A stretch of 64,000 bases of DNA. Origin: an uncultured Bacteroidales bacterium (GTDB lineage Bacteria > Bacteroidota > Bacteroidia > Bacteroidales > Paludibacteraceae). The translations under genes and the position numbers were made by a program. Numbering within the stretch: position 1 is the stretch's first letter; each line of letters opens with the position of its first letter. Where the stretch lies: positions 23,223-87,222 of the forward strand of contig CAMOGT010000004.1 in the NCBI GenBank assembly GCA_946614295.1, given 5' to 3'. This document shows, piece after piece, positions 9,100 through 15,956 of the stretch. The notes under the pieces were generated by a model. The model made no database searches, had not been told where the DNA came from, and saw only the letters and a program-made list of their open reading frames with translations.

Positions 9100-11652
9100 T
9101 TAAATCCAGCGAACGTAGCAGAAGTCCATGCGGTGCGGCAGGAGCTCGTTCTGCGGATACATACGCAGGCCGAACTTCATTCCACCGGCATAATCCAACT
9201 GATACGTATTCTCGAAGAACAGGTGGCTGCCTTCGCTCTTCACTAACTTCAGAGGCTCTACCTCGTAGAGTTTGTCGTTGTTGTGGGTGGAGGTGCGGAT
9301 GGCAACGAGCTCAACGCCAAGACCATTGTCGTTCAAACCGTGGGTGTCCAGTTCTACCTGTATCTGAACCTTGTCGCCTACATTGAGGTTTCGCAGGTTT
9401 TCTGATTTGTAAACCACCTCTATCTCGTCCCAGTGAGCTACCATGTTCTCTTTCCATGCAGCGATTTCCTTGGCTACCTTGTAGTGGTCTGCCTGAAGGA
9501 GGCTGTGACGCTTGGCGAGCTTGTTGTAGAACTTGTCGAAATAGTCGTCGATCATGCGCTTCATGGTGAAACGCGGCGTGATCTTCGTCACAGAGTTCTT
9601 GATATACTGGATCCACTCGGGGCTGTAGCCCTTGCTGTTCTTGGCGTAGTAGAGCGGGATGATCTCCGTCTCCAGCATCTGGTAGATGGTTGCGGCATCC
9701 AGCTGATCCTGGTGAGCCTGGTTTTCGTAGGTGCGTTTCTCGGTCAGTGCCCAGCCTGCGCCCTCTACGTAACCCTCGTACCACCAGCCGTCCTTCACGG
9801 AGAAGTTGAGCACGCCGTTCATCTGGGCTTTCTCACCCGATGTACCGGAGGCCTCCAACGGACGCGTCGGAGTGTTCAGCCAGATATCCACACCGGACAC
9901 CAGACGCTTTGCCAGTCTCATGTCGTAGTTCTCCAGGAAGATAATCTTACCCAGGAACTGCGGCATACGGCTGATCTCGATGATTCGTTTGATCAGCCCC
10001 TGTCCGCCGCCGTCTGCCGGGTGAGCCTTACCCGTAAACAGGAACTGTACCGGGTAGTTCGGGTTGTTAACCAGCTTGTCCAGACGCTCCAGGTCGGTGA
10101 ACAGCAGGTGTGCACGTTTATACGTAGCGAAACGACGACCGAAACCGATGATCAGGTTGTTCGGGTTCATCTCGTTCAGCGCACGCACGATACGTGCGGG
10201 ATCGCCCTGGCTCTTCATCCAGTCCTCGCGGAACTTGTCCTTGATATAGTCAATCAGTTTGCGTTTCAGGCTCATACGCGTTGCCCAGATCTCTGCATCG
10301 GGGATGTCGGCATACGGTTTCCACATCTCCAGATTACTCTGGTCGCCCATCCACTCTTTCGGAAGATACTTCTTATAGACATCTTTCCACTCATGAGCTG
10401 CCCAGGTCGGCATGTGTACGCCGTTGGTCACGTAGTCCACGTGCAGCTCCTCCGGGAAATAACCCGGCCATACAGGGCTGAACATCTTCTTGCTCACCTC
10501 GCCGTGCAGCCAGCTTACACCGTTGGCCTCCTGGCAGGTGTTCAGCGCGAACACGCTCATCGAGAACTTCTCCGTGTTGTCATCCGGATTGACGCGGCCC
10601 ATGCCGATCAGGTCATGCCACTCGATACCCAACTTGCCGGCATACTCGCTCATGTACTTGTAGAACAGACCCTCCTCGAAGTAGTCGTGGCCTGCCGGTA
10701 CCGGAGTGTGGCAGGTATAGAGACCGCTCGCGCGCACCACTTCCTTTGCCTCGTTGAAACTCAGACCCTCGGCTACCAGGTCAACCAGACGCTGCAGACC
10801 CATGAGAGCTGCGTGACCCTCGTTGCAGTGGTAAACGTCCTTCTTGATACCTAATTTCTTGAGAGCTAACATACCACCGATACCCAACATGATCTCCTGT
10901 TTGATACGGTTCTCCCAGTCGCCGCCGTACAGCTGGTGCGTGATCTGACGGTCCCACTCGCTGTTCAGCTCGTTGTCGGTATCCAACAGGTACAGATTCA
11001 TGCGGCCTACTGCCACTTTCCACAGATAAGCCTTCACCGTGCGACCCGGATAAGGTACTTCGACAACCATGTTCGAGCCGTCCTTCTCTTTCATCTGCGT
11101 AATCGGCAGGTTTGAGAAGTTCTGTGCCTCGTAGTTAGCGATCTGCTGACCTTCCGGACTCAGCGTCTGGGTGAAATAGCCGTAGCGGTAGAGGAAACCG
11201 ATAGCCGTCATGTCGATGTTGCAATCAGAAGCCTCTTTGATATAGTCGCCGGCAAGGATTCCCAGACCGCCCGAATAGATCTTCAGCACGTGCGTCAGAC
11301 CGTACTCCATCGAGAAATAAGCGATCGTCGGTTTCTTCTTGTCTTTCGGCGCGTCCATGTAGGCGCGGAACTCGGCATACACCTCGTTCAGCTGTTTCAT
11401 GAACTTGGCGTCTTTCGTCAACTCTACCATGCGGTCGTAACTGATGATGTTCAGCAGTACTACCGGGTTCGAGTCTGCGCGGTGCCATGCCTCGTTGTCG
11501 ATGTAGCGGAACAGGTCTTTTGCGCCTGCGTTCCAGCTCCACCATACGTTGTACGCCAACTCTTGCAGTTTGCTCAGCTCTGCAGGAAGAGTAGCATGGA
11601 TATTGCACTCTTTCCACGTAGGCTGATTTACATTACTTACTTTTACTTTCAT
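9100..11652 (-). CDS. glgP: Alpha-glucan (glycogen) phosphorylase, GT35
   Basis: An 850-residue cytoplasmic enzyme that releases glucose-1-phosphate from glycogen or maltodextrin. It belongs to the short archaeal/Thermotoga-like phosphorylase branch, with an N-terminal DUF3417-like region ([12 protein letters not shown]) and the core [18 protein letters not shown]. The active-site and PLP-pocket stretch is [14 protein letters not shown]; most relatives have SGMKA, so the Met-to-Glu change there is a small oddity. It ends with a beta-sandwich region. It is preceded by an unusually long, structured leader of about 330 nt. It belongs functionally with the glycogen genes at 20.2-24.8 kb. Confidence 0.94.
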   Translation of the reverse strand: MKVKVSNVNQPTWKECNIHATLPAELSKLQELAYNVWWSWNAGAKDLFRYIDNEAWHRADSNPVVLLNIISYDRMVELTKDAKFMKQLNEVYAEFRAYMDAPKDKKKPTIAYFSMEYGLTHVLKIYSGGLGILAGDYIKEASDCNIDMTAIGFLYRYGYFTQTLSPEGQQIANYEAQNFSNLPITQMKEKDGSNMVVEVPYPGRTVKAYLWKVAVGRMNLYLLDTDNELNSEWDRQITHQLYGGDWENRIKQEIMLGIGGMLALKKLGIKKDVYHCNEGHAALMGLQRLVDLVAEGLSFNEAKEVVRASGLYTCHTPVPAGHDYFEEGLFYKYMSEYAGKLGIEWHDLIGMGRVNPDDNTEKFSMSVFALNTCQEANGVSWLHGEVSKKMFSPVWPGYFPEELHVDYVTNGVHMPTWAAHEWKDVYKKYLPKEWMGDQSNLEMWKPYADIPDAEIWATRMSLKRKLIDYIKDKFREDWMKSQGDPARIVRALNEMNPNNLIIGFGRRFATYKRAHLLFTDLERLDKLVNNPNYPVQFLFTGKAHPADGGGQGLIKRIIEISRMPQFLGKIIFLENYDMRLAKRLVSGVDIWLNTPTRPLEASGTSGEKAQMNGVLNFSVKDGWWYEGYVEGAGWALTEKRTYENQAHQDQLDAATIYQMLETEIIPLYYAKNSKGYSPEWIQYIKNSVTKITPRFTMKRMIDDYFDKFYNKLAKRHSLLQADHYKVAKEIAAWKENMVAHWDEIEVVYKSENLRNLNVGDKVQIQVELDTHGLNDNGLGVELVAIRTSTHNNDKLYEVEPLKLVKSEGSHLFFENTYQLDYAGGMKFGLRMYPQNELLPHRMDFCYVRWI

Positions 11653-11691
11653 AAATAATTATATTTTTATTTTATTGAATTCTCTTTTTCT

Positions 11692-11868
11692 ATTGGCACC
11701 TGTCTCCGTTTTCTTTTGCTGCCGTTTTTTTCCTTTATTGGTGCTTGTTTCGGGCCTCTTTTGCTGCCGTTCTATCTTTTATTGGTGCCTGTTTTGGGTC
11801 TCTTTTGCTGTCGTTTTTTCCTTTATTGGTGCCTGTTTCGGGAGGCTCTTGCATCCGCCATGCATGGC
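11692..11868. repeat. Four tandem copies of a 44-45 bp unit
   Basis: Copies begin at 11692, 11737, 11781 and 11825, each starting ATTGG(T/C)(G/A)CCTGTYT and continuing to TCTTTTGCTGCCGTTTTTTCCTTT; the last is broken by a palindrome. The array lies in the transcribed leader of glgP. A 124-residue open frame across it is only repeat-encoded hydrophobic sequence and is not believable as a gene. Confidence 0.8.
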
Positions 11869-11895
11869 GGATAGCCTCCCTGTAATAGGCACCAA
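11826..11895 (-). promoter_or_regulatory. Nested long hairpin in the glgP leader
   Basis: Three nested perfect arms: TTGGTGCCT (11826-11834) with AGGCACCAA (11887-11895), GGGAGGCT (11840-11847) with AGCCTCCC (11873-11880), and the palindrome CCGCCATG/CATGGCGG (11855-11870). It would fold into a long stem in the glgP mRNA leader. A T tract does not directly follow, so attenuation, mRNA stabilisation or a mobile palindromic element are all possible. Confidence 0.7.
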
Positions 11896-11916
11896 CGCCT
11901 GCTTCTTTTCGTTTGC

Positions 11917-11939
11917 TCTCGCCCTCATAGAGGGGGAGA
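11917..11939 (-). promoter_or_regulatory. Second hairpin in the glgP leader
   Basis: TCTCGCCCTC pairs with GAGGGGGAGA at 9 of 10 positions around a 3-nt loop, close to the 5' end of the predicted glgP transcript. Confidence 0.5.
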
Positions 11940-11989
11940 CTGGACGGGGCAGCCTCTCTTTATTATTATACCAAGAGCAAAAAACCGCG

Positions 11990-12021
11990 CAAAATTACTA
12001 TTTTTTTTTGAAATATGCAAG
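11990..12021 (-). promoter_or_regulatory. glgP promoter, interleaved with the opposing promoter
   Basis: On the minus strand CTTG (12018-12021), 20 nt, TAATTTTG (11990-11997). It overlaps the plus-strand promoter at 12007-12037 over about 15 bp, so the two polymerases cannot occupy it together. Confidence 0.8.
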
Positions 12022-12037
12022 ATTTTTTGTAATTTTG
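12007..12037 (+). promoter_or_regulatory. Promoter of the RNase II/R gene
   Basis: TTTG (12007-12010), 19 nt, TAATTTTG (12030-12037). Transcription should begin near 12044, about 30 nt before the ATG. Confidence 0.83.
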
Positions 12038-12074
12038 CACCCGATTTAATGAAAATGTGTACTTTATTTGTCAA

Positions 12075-13469
12075 ATGATTATACCACATACCGAAATACA
12101 GAACGAGATACTCCGCAGACGCGACATGCGGGACGCTTTCACGTTCACCATTGATCCCGCCGACGCCAAGGACTTCGACGATGCCCTCTCGTTCGAGATT
12201 CTGTCCGATAACCTTTTCCAGATTGGTGTCCACATTGCCGATGTCTCATTTTACGTCCGCCCGGACACCCAGGTGGACGAAGAGGCGTACCGCCGCGGTA
12301 CTTCCATCTATCTCGTGGACCGCGTCATCCCCATGTTGCCCGAGGAACTCTGCAACGACAAGTGTTCTCTCCGCCCCAACGAGGACAAACTCTGCATGTC
12401 CGTCATCTTTACCTTTGAGGTTCCGCTGAACGCAGAGGGCGCACCCGACTACAGCCACGCCCGCATACTCAAGCATAAGATCTGCCGCACCGTCATCCGC
12501 TCCAATGCCCGCCTCAACTACGACGAAGCACAGGCCATTATCGGACCAATGTCGGACCAATGTCGGTCCAATGTCGGTTCATTATCGGGAGATGGGGAGG
12601 TATCTGCCGGGTTAAAAGAGGCTATAGCCACGCTCAACGCCCTCGCGCAGAAGCTCCGCACCGAGCGGCTCCTCAACGGAGCGCTCGCCATCGAGCAGGA
12701 CGAGATGCGCTTCCGCCTCGACGAACACCACCATCCGGTGGAGATATATTTCGAGCGTCCTAACGAGGCGCACCACCTCATCGAGGAGTTTATGCTCCTT
12801 GCCAACCGTACGGTAGCCACTGCAGTCGGTTCCGGCAGACCGTTTGTCTATCGTGTACACGACCTGCCCGATGCCGAGAAACTGGAGGAAGTACAGGCTT
12901 TCAAGAACCGATTTGCCTCGCGTACTGGCAGCTCGCGATACGCCGGACGCTCTGCCGAAGGTTTCAAGCGCGCCATCGAGATGCTCACCATTCGCGCACA
13001 GGCGAAAGCCGTTTACTCCACCTATAACATCGGGCACTACGGACTCGCCTTCTCACATTACACACATTTCACCTCGCCCATCCGCCGCTACCCCGATCTG
13101 ATGGTACACCGCCTCGTTGAGAAATACATCCTCACCGGAAAGAAGATTTCCCTCACACGTGAGGAATTGGAGGAAAAATGCGAGCATTGCTCCGCATGCG
13201 AGCAAGAAGCGGCACAAGCTGAACGGGAATCTGTCAAGATGTTCCAGGCACTATGGATGTCCGACCACATCGGCGAAATCCACACCGGCTATGTCTCCGG
13301 AATTACCGACTTCGGACTATTCGTACAACTGGACGAAAACCGATGCGAAGGACTCATCCACATCTCCAAGATCGGAGACATCCGGAAGTACGAATTAGGC
13401 GATACCGTAACCGTCAAAGTGGTACAAACTGACGTAAATCGAGCTTTTATTGACTTTGAGTTTGCATAA
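12075..13469 (+). CDS. RNase II/R-family 3'-5' exoribonuclease lacking the N-terminal cold-shock domains
   Basis: A 464-residue protein. It opens almost directly with the RNB catalytic domain (RRRDMRD, then FTIDPADAKDFDDALS with the catalytic aspartates, and later HYGLAFSHYTHFTSPIRRYPD). It ends with one S1 domain (GYVSGITDFGLFVQLDENR...). Typical Bacteroidales RNase R is over 700 residues with OB/CSD domains before the RNB; here the promoter is only about 30 nt upstream, so the short form is real and not a missed start. ATG 12075 is preferred; a GTG at 12057 would add six residues. A five-copy 11-bp repeat inserts an odd peptide (GPMSDQCRSNVGSLSG) between RNB strands. Confidence 0.85.
   Translation: MIIPHTEIQNEILRRRDMRDAFTFTIDPADAKDFDDALSFEILSDNLFQIGVHIADVSFYVRPDTQVDEEAYRRGTSIYLVDRVIPMLPEELCNDKCSLRPNEDKLCMSVIFTFEVPLNAEGAPDYSHARILKHKICRTVIRSNARLNYDEAQAIIGPMSDQCRSNVGSLSGDGEVSAGLKEAIATLNALAQKLRTERLLNGALAIEQDEMRFRLDEHHHPVEIYFERPNEAHHLIEEFMLLANRTVATAVGSGRPFVYRVHDLPDAEKLEEVQAFKNRFASRTGSSRYAGRSAEGFKRAIEMLTIRAQAKAVYSTYNIGHYGLAFSHYTHFTSPIRRYPDLMVHRLVEKYILTGKKISLTREELEEKCEHCSACEQEAAQAERESVKMFQALWMSDHIGEIHTGYVSGITDFGLFVQLDENRCEGLIHISKIGDIRKYELGDTVTVKVVQTDVNRAFIDFEFA
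12537..12591 (+). repeat. Five tandem 11-bp units inside the RNase gene
   Basis: Units ATTATCGGACC, AATGTCGGACC, AATGTCGGTCC, AATGTCGGTTC and ATTATCGGGAG are in frame. The stretch GTCCAATGTCGGTTCA recurs at about 63703-63718 in the non-coding right end. Confidence 0.85.
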
Positions 13470-13481
13470 TTTATCATAAAA

Positions 13482-13513
13482 CTTGCATATATGCGAATTA
13501 TTTTGTAACTTTG
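13482..13513 (+). promoter_or_regulatory. Promoter of the small barrel-protein gene
   Basis: CTTG (13482-13485), 20 nt, TAACTTTG (13506-13513). The ATG at 13522 is only 8 nt beyond the -7 box, so the mRNA is leaderless or nearly so. Confidence 0.83.
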
Positions 13514-13521
13514 CAGCCGAT

Positions 13522-14262
13522 ATGAAAAAATCCATCCTTTTGATACTGCTCTTCTGCGCATCTTTCATATGCGCACATGCGGAAACATTAGTTTTACGTA
13601 CGGGCACACGCGTAGAAGGAACTATAGTCTTCCAAAATGAGGAAGTAGTCATCATCCGCAATGCGGAAGGCGCGCGTTTTCAGTATCCGAGGACCGATAT
13701 TGCGGAAATACTGACCGATGAAGCGGCACAAGAACAAGCCGCGCCTGAGGAACAACAGACGGAAGAGATCAAGACCTCAAAAAAAGCGTCCATCCTCCTG
13801 GAGTTGGCAGGCGGAGCGGCTGTCAAACCCGGAGAAGCCGCCGGAGGCGGATTTAGCGCAGACCTGCTCGTCGGTTCGCACCATATAGGCAGCAAACACA
13901 TCTTCGTGGGAGGCGGACTCGGCTACCATGGACTCTTCCTCGGCGAGGAGAAATATAGCTTTCTGCCCATACAGATTGCACTCCGTATGCCTTTCACCGA
14001 AACCAGACATGCACCTGTCTTTGGTGCGGCACTCGGTTACGGTATTGCGCTCAGCAAGAATTACCTCGGCGGCATGTACGCCGGGCTCGACTTCGGTTAC
14101 CGCTGCCAACTCAACCCGCGTTCCGCTATAGCCCTTGTCGCATACGCACAGTTCCACCAGGCTACAGTTACGAATACAGTAACCATCGAAGGCAATGAAT
14201 TCTCCCACAAAGCCGCACGTAACCTAATCACCACCGGCATTAAACTCGCATTATATTTCTAA
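13522..14262 (+). CDS. Exported outer-membrane-like protein with SH3-like N-terminus
   Basis: 246 residues; family not recognised. The signal peptide spans 1-20 (ends AHA). Residues about 21-65 (TLVLRTGTRVEGTIVFQNEEV) look like a small SH3/Sm-type barrel. An acidic Gln/Glu-rich linker follows (about 67-88), then a glycine-rich stretch with alternating aromatic strands ending IKLALYF, which suggests an 8-stranded outer-membrane barrel. An upstream in-frame ATG at 13483 lies within the promoter and is rejected. The -7 box sits 8 nt before the chosen start, implying an almost leaderless message. Confidence 0.72.
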   Translation: MKKSILLILLFCASFICAHAETLVLRTGTRVEGTIVFQNEEVVIIRNAEGARFQYPRTDIAEILTDEAAQEQAAPEEQQTEEIKTSKKASILLELAGGAAVKPGEAAGGGFSADLLVGSHHIGSKHIFVGGGLGYHGLFLGEEKYSFLPIQIALRMPFTETRHAPVFGAALGYGIALSKNYLGGMYAGLDFGYRCQLNPRSAIALVAYAQFHQATVTNTVTIEGNEFSHKAARNLITTGIKLALYF

Positions 14263-14287
14263 AAACCATTAACTACTACGAGATATT

Positions 14288-14320
14288 CATTAATCATTAA
14301 TCATTAATCATTAATCATTC
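14288..14320. repeat. Heptad repeat TAATCAT x4
   Basis: Four to five copies of ATTAATC fill the gap up to the start codon of the next small gene. Confidence 0.85.
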
Positions 14321-14500
14321 ATGAAGAAGGCGCCCCGCGAACATAAGGTATCCATCCTCCTCAACGAGAAAGAACAACAGGCCTTGGATCGCTTCTGCAA
14401 CAAATACGGGATTTATAACCGCAGTCGGCTTATCCGCGAGGTACTCATGCGAACCATACTCCGGAAAATAGAGTCCGACCAACCTACCCTCTTCGATTAA
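14321..14500 (+). CDS. Small ribbon-helix-helix-like protein, 59 residues
   Basis: ATG at 14321 to TAA at 14498-14500. The protein begins MKKAPREHKVSILLNEKE and has a basic strand (HKVSILL) followed by two helices (EKEQQALDRFCNKY and NRSRLIREVLMRTILRKI), the pattern of an RHH/MetJ-Arc DNA-binding fold. It ends QPTLFD, an ending I recall from short conserved Bacteroidetes proteins. It follows the barrel-protein gene in the same direction and is closed by a terminator. Probably a small DNA-binding regulator; target unknown. Confidence 0.72.
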   Translation: MKKAPREHKVSILLNEKEQQALDRFCNKYGIYNRSRLIREVLMRTILRKIESDQPTLFD

Positions 14501-14520
14501 TCACCAATCACCAATAATAA

Positions 14521-14544
14521 AACGCCTCCCTTTCGGAAGGCGTT
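14521..14544. terminator. Bidirectional terminator between convergent genes
   Basis: AACGCCT pairs with AGGCGTT, with a further CC/GG step around TTTC. It lies between the RHH gene and the convergent rpoD gene, with A/T-rich flanks on both sides. Confidence 0.75.
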
Positions 14545-14568
14545 GCCATTTTCATCACCTCTGGTGAG

Positions 14569-15429
14569 TTAACCTAAATACGTCTTGAGGATGCGGCTGC
14601 GCTGACCGGATTCCAGTTTGTGTATCGCCTTCTCCTTGATCTGGCGCACACGCTCACGGGTCAGATGCAGCTCGTCGCCGATCTCCTCCAGTGTCTTTTC
14701 CGGTACACCGATACCGAAGAACTTACGCAGAATATCCGCCTCACGCGGAGTTAGCGTAGCGAGCGAGCGGTTGATCTCCGTCGAGAGTGACTCATAGATC
14801 AGACCACGGTCGGCATTGGGCGAATCCTCGTTGACCATCACGTCGATCAGGCTGTTGTCCTCGCCTTCTACGAACGGAGCATCGACACTCACGTGACGAC
14901 CGGACATCTTCAGCGTCTCTGCGATCTTGTCAACCGGGATATCCAACATCTCTGCCAATTCCTCGGCACTCGGCTTACGCTCGTGCTCTTGCTCGAAACG
15001 TTGGTAAGCTTTGTTGATCTTGTTCATGGATCCTACCTGATTCAGAGGAAGACGCACAATACGGCTCTGCTCTGCCAGGGCTTGAAGGATAGACTGACGG
15101 ATCCACCAAACAGCATACGAAATAAACTTGAATCCTCTGGTCTCATCGAATTTCTCTGCAGCCTTGATCAGACCCAGGTTGCCTTCGTTAATCAAATCCG
15201 GCAAACTTAATCCTTGGTTCTGATACTGCTTGGCTACAGACACTACAAAGCGCAGGTTACTGCGGACCAGTTCTTCTAATGCTGCACGGTCACCGTTACG
15301 GATACGACCTGCCAACTCCACCTCACGATCCACGGTAATCAACTCCTCTCGACCGATCTCCTGCAGATACTTGTCAAGACTCGCTGACTCACGGTTGGTG
15401 ATTGATTTTGTAATTTTTAATTGACGCAT
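14569..15429 (-). CDS. rpoD: Primary RNA polymerase sigma factor (RpoD/SigA, short Bacteroidetes form)
   Basis: 286 residues. Region 1.2 is [16 protein letters not shown]; region 2 contains [17 protein letters not shown] and the -10-binding/melting stretch [15 protein letters not shown]. Region 3 and region 4 with the helix-turn-helix [19 protein letters not shown] follow. It lacks the long region 1.1 of E. coli sigma-70, as is usual in Bacteroidetes, whose primary sigma recognises TAnnTTTG promoters such as those listed here. It is cotranscribed behind tRNA-Arg, with no separate promoter visible in the 38-nt gap. Confidence 0.96.
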   Translation of the reverse strand: MRQLKITKSITNRESASLDKYLQEIGREELITVDREVELAGRIRNGDRAALEELVRSNLRFVVSVAKQYQNQGLSLPDLINEGNLGLIKAAEKFDETRGFKFISYAVWWIRQSILQALAEQSRIVRLPLNQVGSMNKINKAYQRFEQEHERKPSAEELAEMLDIPVDKIAETLKMSGRHVSVDAPFVEGEDNSLIDVMVNEDSPNADRGLIYESLSTEINRSLATLTPREADILRKFFGIGVPEKTLEEIGDELHLTRERVRQIKEKAIHKLESGQRSRILKTYLG

Positions 15430-15450
15430 ATAATATGTACTATTATTATG

Positions 15451-15466
15451 CTCGCCTGACGGCGAG
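15451..15466 (-). promoter_or_regulatory. Small hairpin between tRNA-Arg and rpoD
   Basis: CTCGCC pairs with GGCGAG around TGAC, 2 nt after the tRNA 3' end. It may help tRNA 3' processing or stabilise the processed rpoD mRNA. No T tract follows, so it is not a clear terminator. Confidence 0.5.
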
Positions 15467-15467
15467 G

Positions 15468-15541
15468 TGATCCGGTCGGGATTCGAACCCGAGACCCACA
15501 GCTTAGAAGGCTGTTGCTCTATCCAGCTGAGCTACCGGACC
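15468..15541 (-). tRNA. tRNA-Arg (TCT anticodon)
   Basis: 74 nt. The acceptor GGTCCGG/CCGGATC, D-arm AGCTCAGCTGGATAGAGC, anticodon loop CTTCTAA and T-arm GGGTTCGAATCCC all fit. CCA is not encoded. It is followed 38 nt later by rpoD on the same strand. Confidence 0.95.
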
Positions 15542-15573
15542 CCTGGTGCCTCCACGGCGCACAAAAAAGCTTG

Positions 15574-15605
15574 CAAAATTACTGCTTTTTTTTCAATTAT
15601 GCAAG
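15574..15605 (-). promoter_or_regulatory. Promoter of tRNA-Arg and rpoD
   Basis: On the minus strand CTTG (15602-15605), 20 nt, TAATTTTG (15574-15581). Its -33 box lies inside the inverted repeat that ends the clpC-trxA transcript. Confidence 0.83.
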
Positions 15606-15637
15606 CAAAAACGCATTTTTCTGCATTTTTGCTTGCA
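15600..15637 (-). terminator. Terminator-like inverted repeat after trxA
   Basis: Perfect 12-bp arms TGCAAGCAAAAA (15600-15611) and TTTTTGCTTGCA (15626-15637) with a 14-nt loop. It lies 4 bp beyond the trxA stop and overlaps the next promoter. Confidence 0.7.
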
Positions 15638-15641
15638 TTTT

Positions 15642-15956
15642 TTACAATAAACTGTCAAAAAGCTGTGCCAAATCCTGTTTTCTGCATGCCCCGACGTGGC
15701 GGTTTACCAACTCGCCGTTGTGGAAGAAAAGCATCGTAGGAATATTCATGATGCCGTACTCCTCGCAGGTGTCGGGATTGTCATCCACGTTAAGTTTGCC
15801 TACTGTTACTTTGCCTTCGTACTCGTTGGAAAGCTCCTCAAGAATCGGAAGCATCATTTTGCACGGGCCGCACCATGCTGCCCAAAAATCTACGACTAAC
15901 GGTTTGCCTGACGCGATCACATCCTTGATGTTAGCGTCTGTAATTTCTACTGTCAT
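15642..15956 (-). CDS. trxA: Thioredoxin
   Basis: 104 residues with the WCGPCK active site (near residue 30), DFWAAWCGPCK context and the cis-Pro loop IPTMLFF. It is a cytoplasmic dithiol reductant. The start overlaps the clpC stop by 4 bp (ATGA), so thioredoxin is translationally coupled to the protease chaperone, and it ends at a strong inverted repeat. Confidence 0.96.
   Translation of the reverse strand: MTVEITDANIKDVIASGKPLVVDFWAAWCGPCKMMLPILEELSNEYEGKVTVGKLNVDDNPDTCEEYGIMNIPTMLFFHNGELVNRHVGACRKQDLAQLFDSLL

Noticed and set aside
9433..10854. 473-codon open frame on the plus strand
   Set aside because: It is antisense to glgP, whose protein is fully recognisable. It arises from the codon bias of that gene and shows no family motif.
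11675..12049. 124-codon plus-strand frame rich in Phe, Leu and Cys
   Set aside because: It is the translation of the 44-bp tandem repeat and the opposing promoter; it carries only repeated hydrophobic segments.
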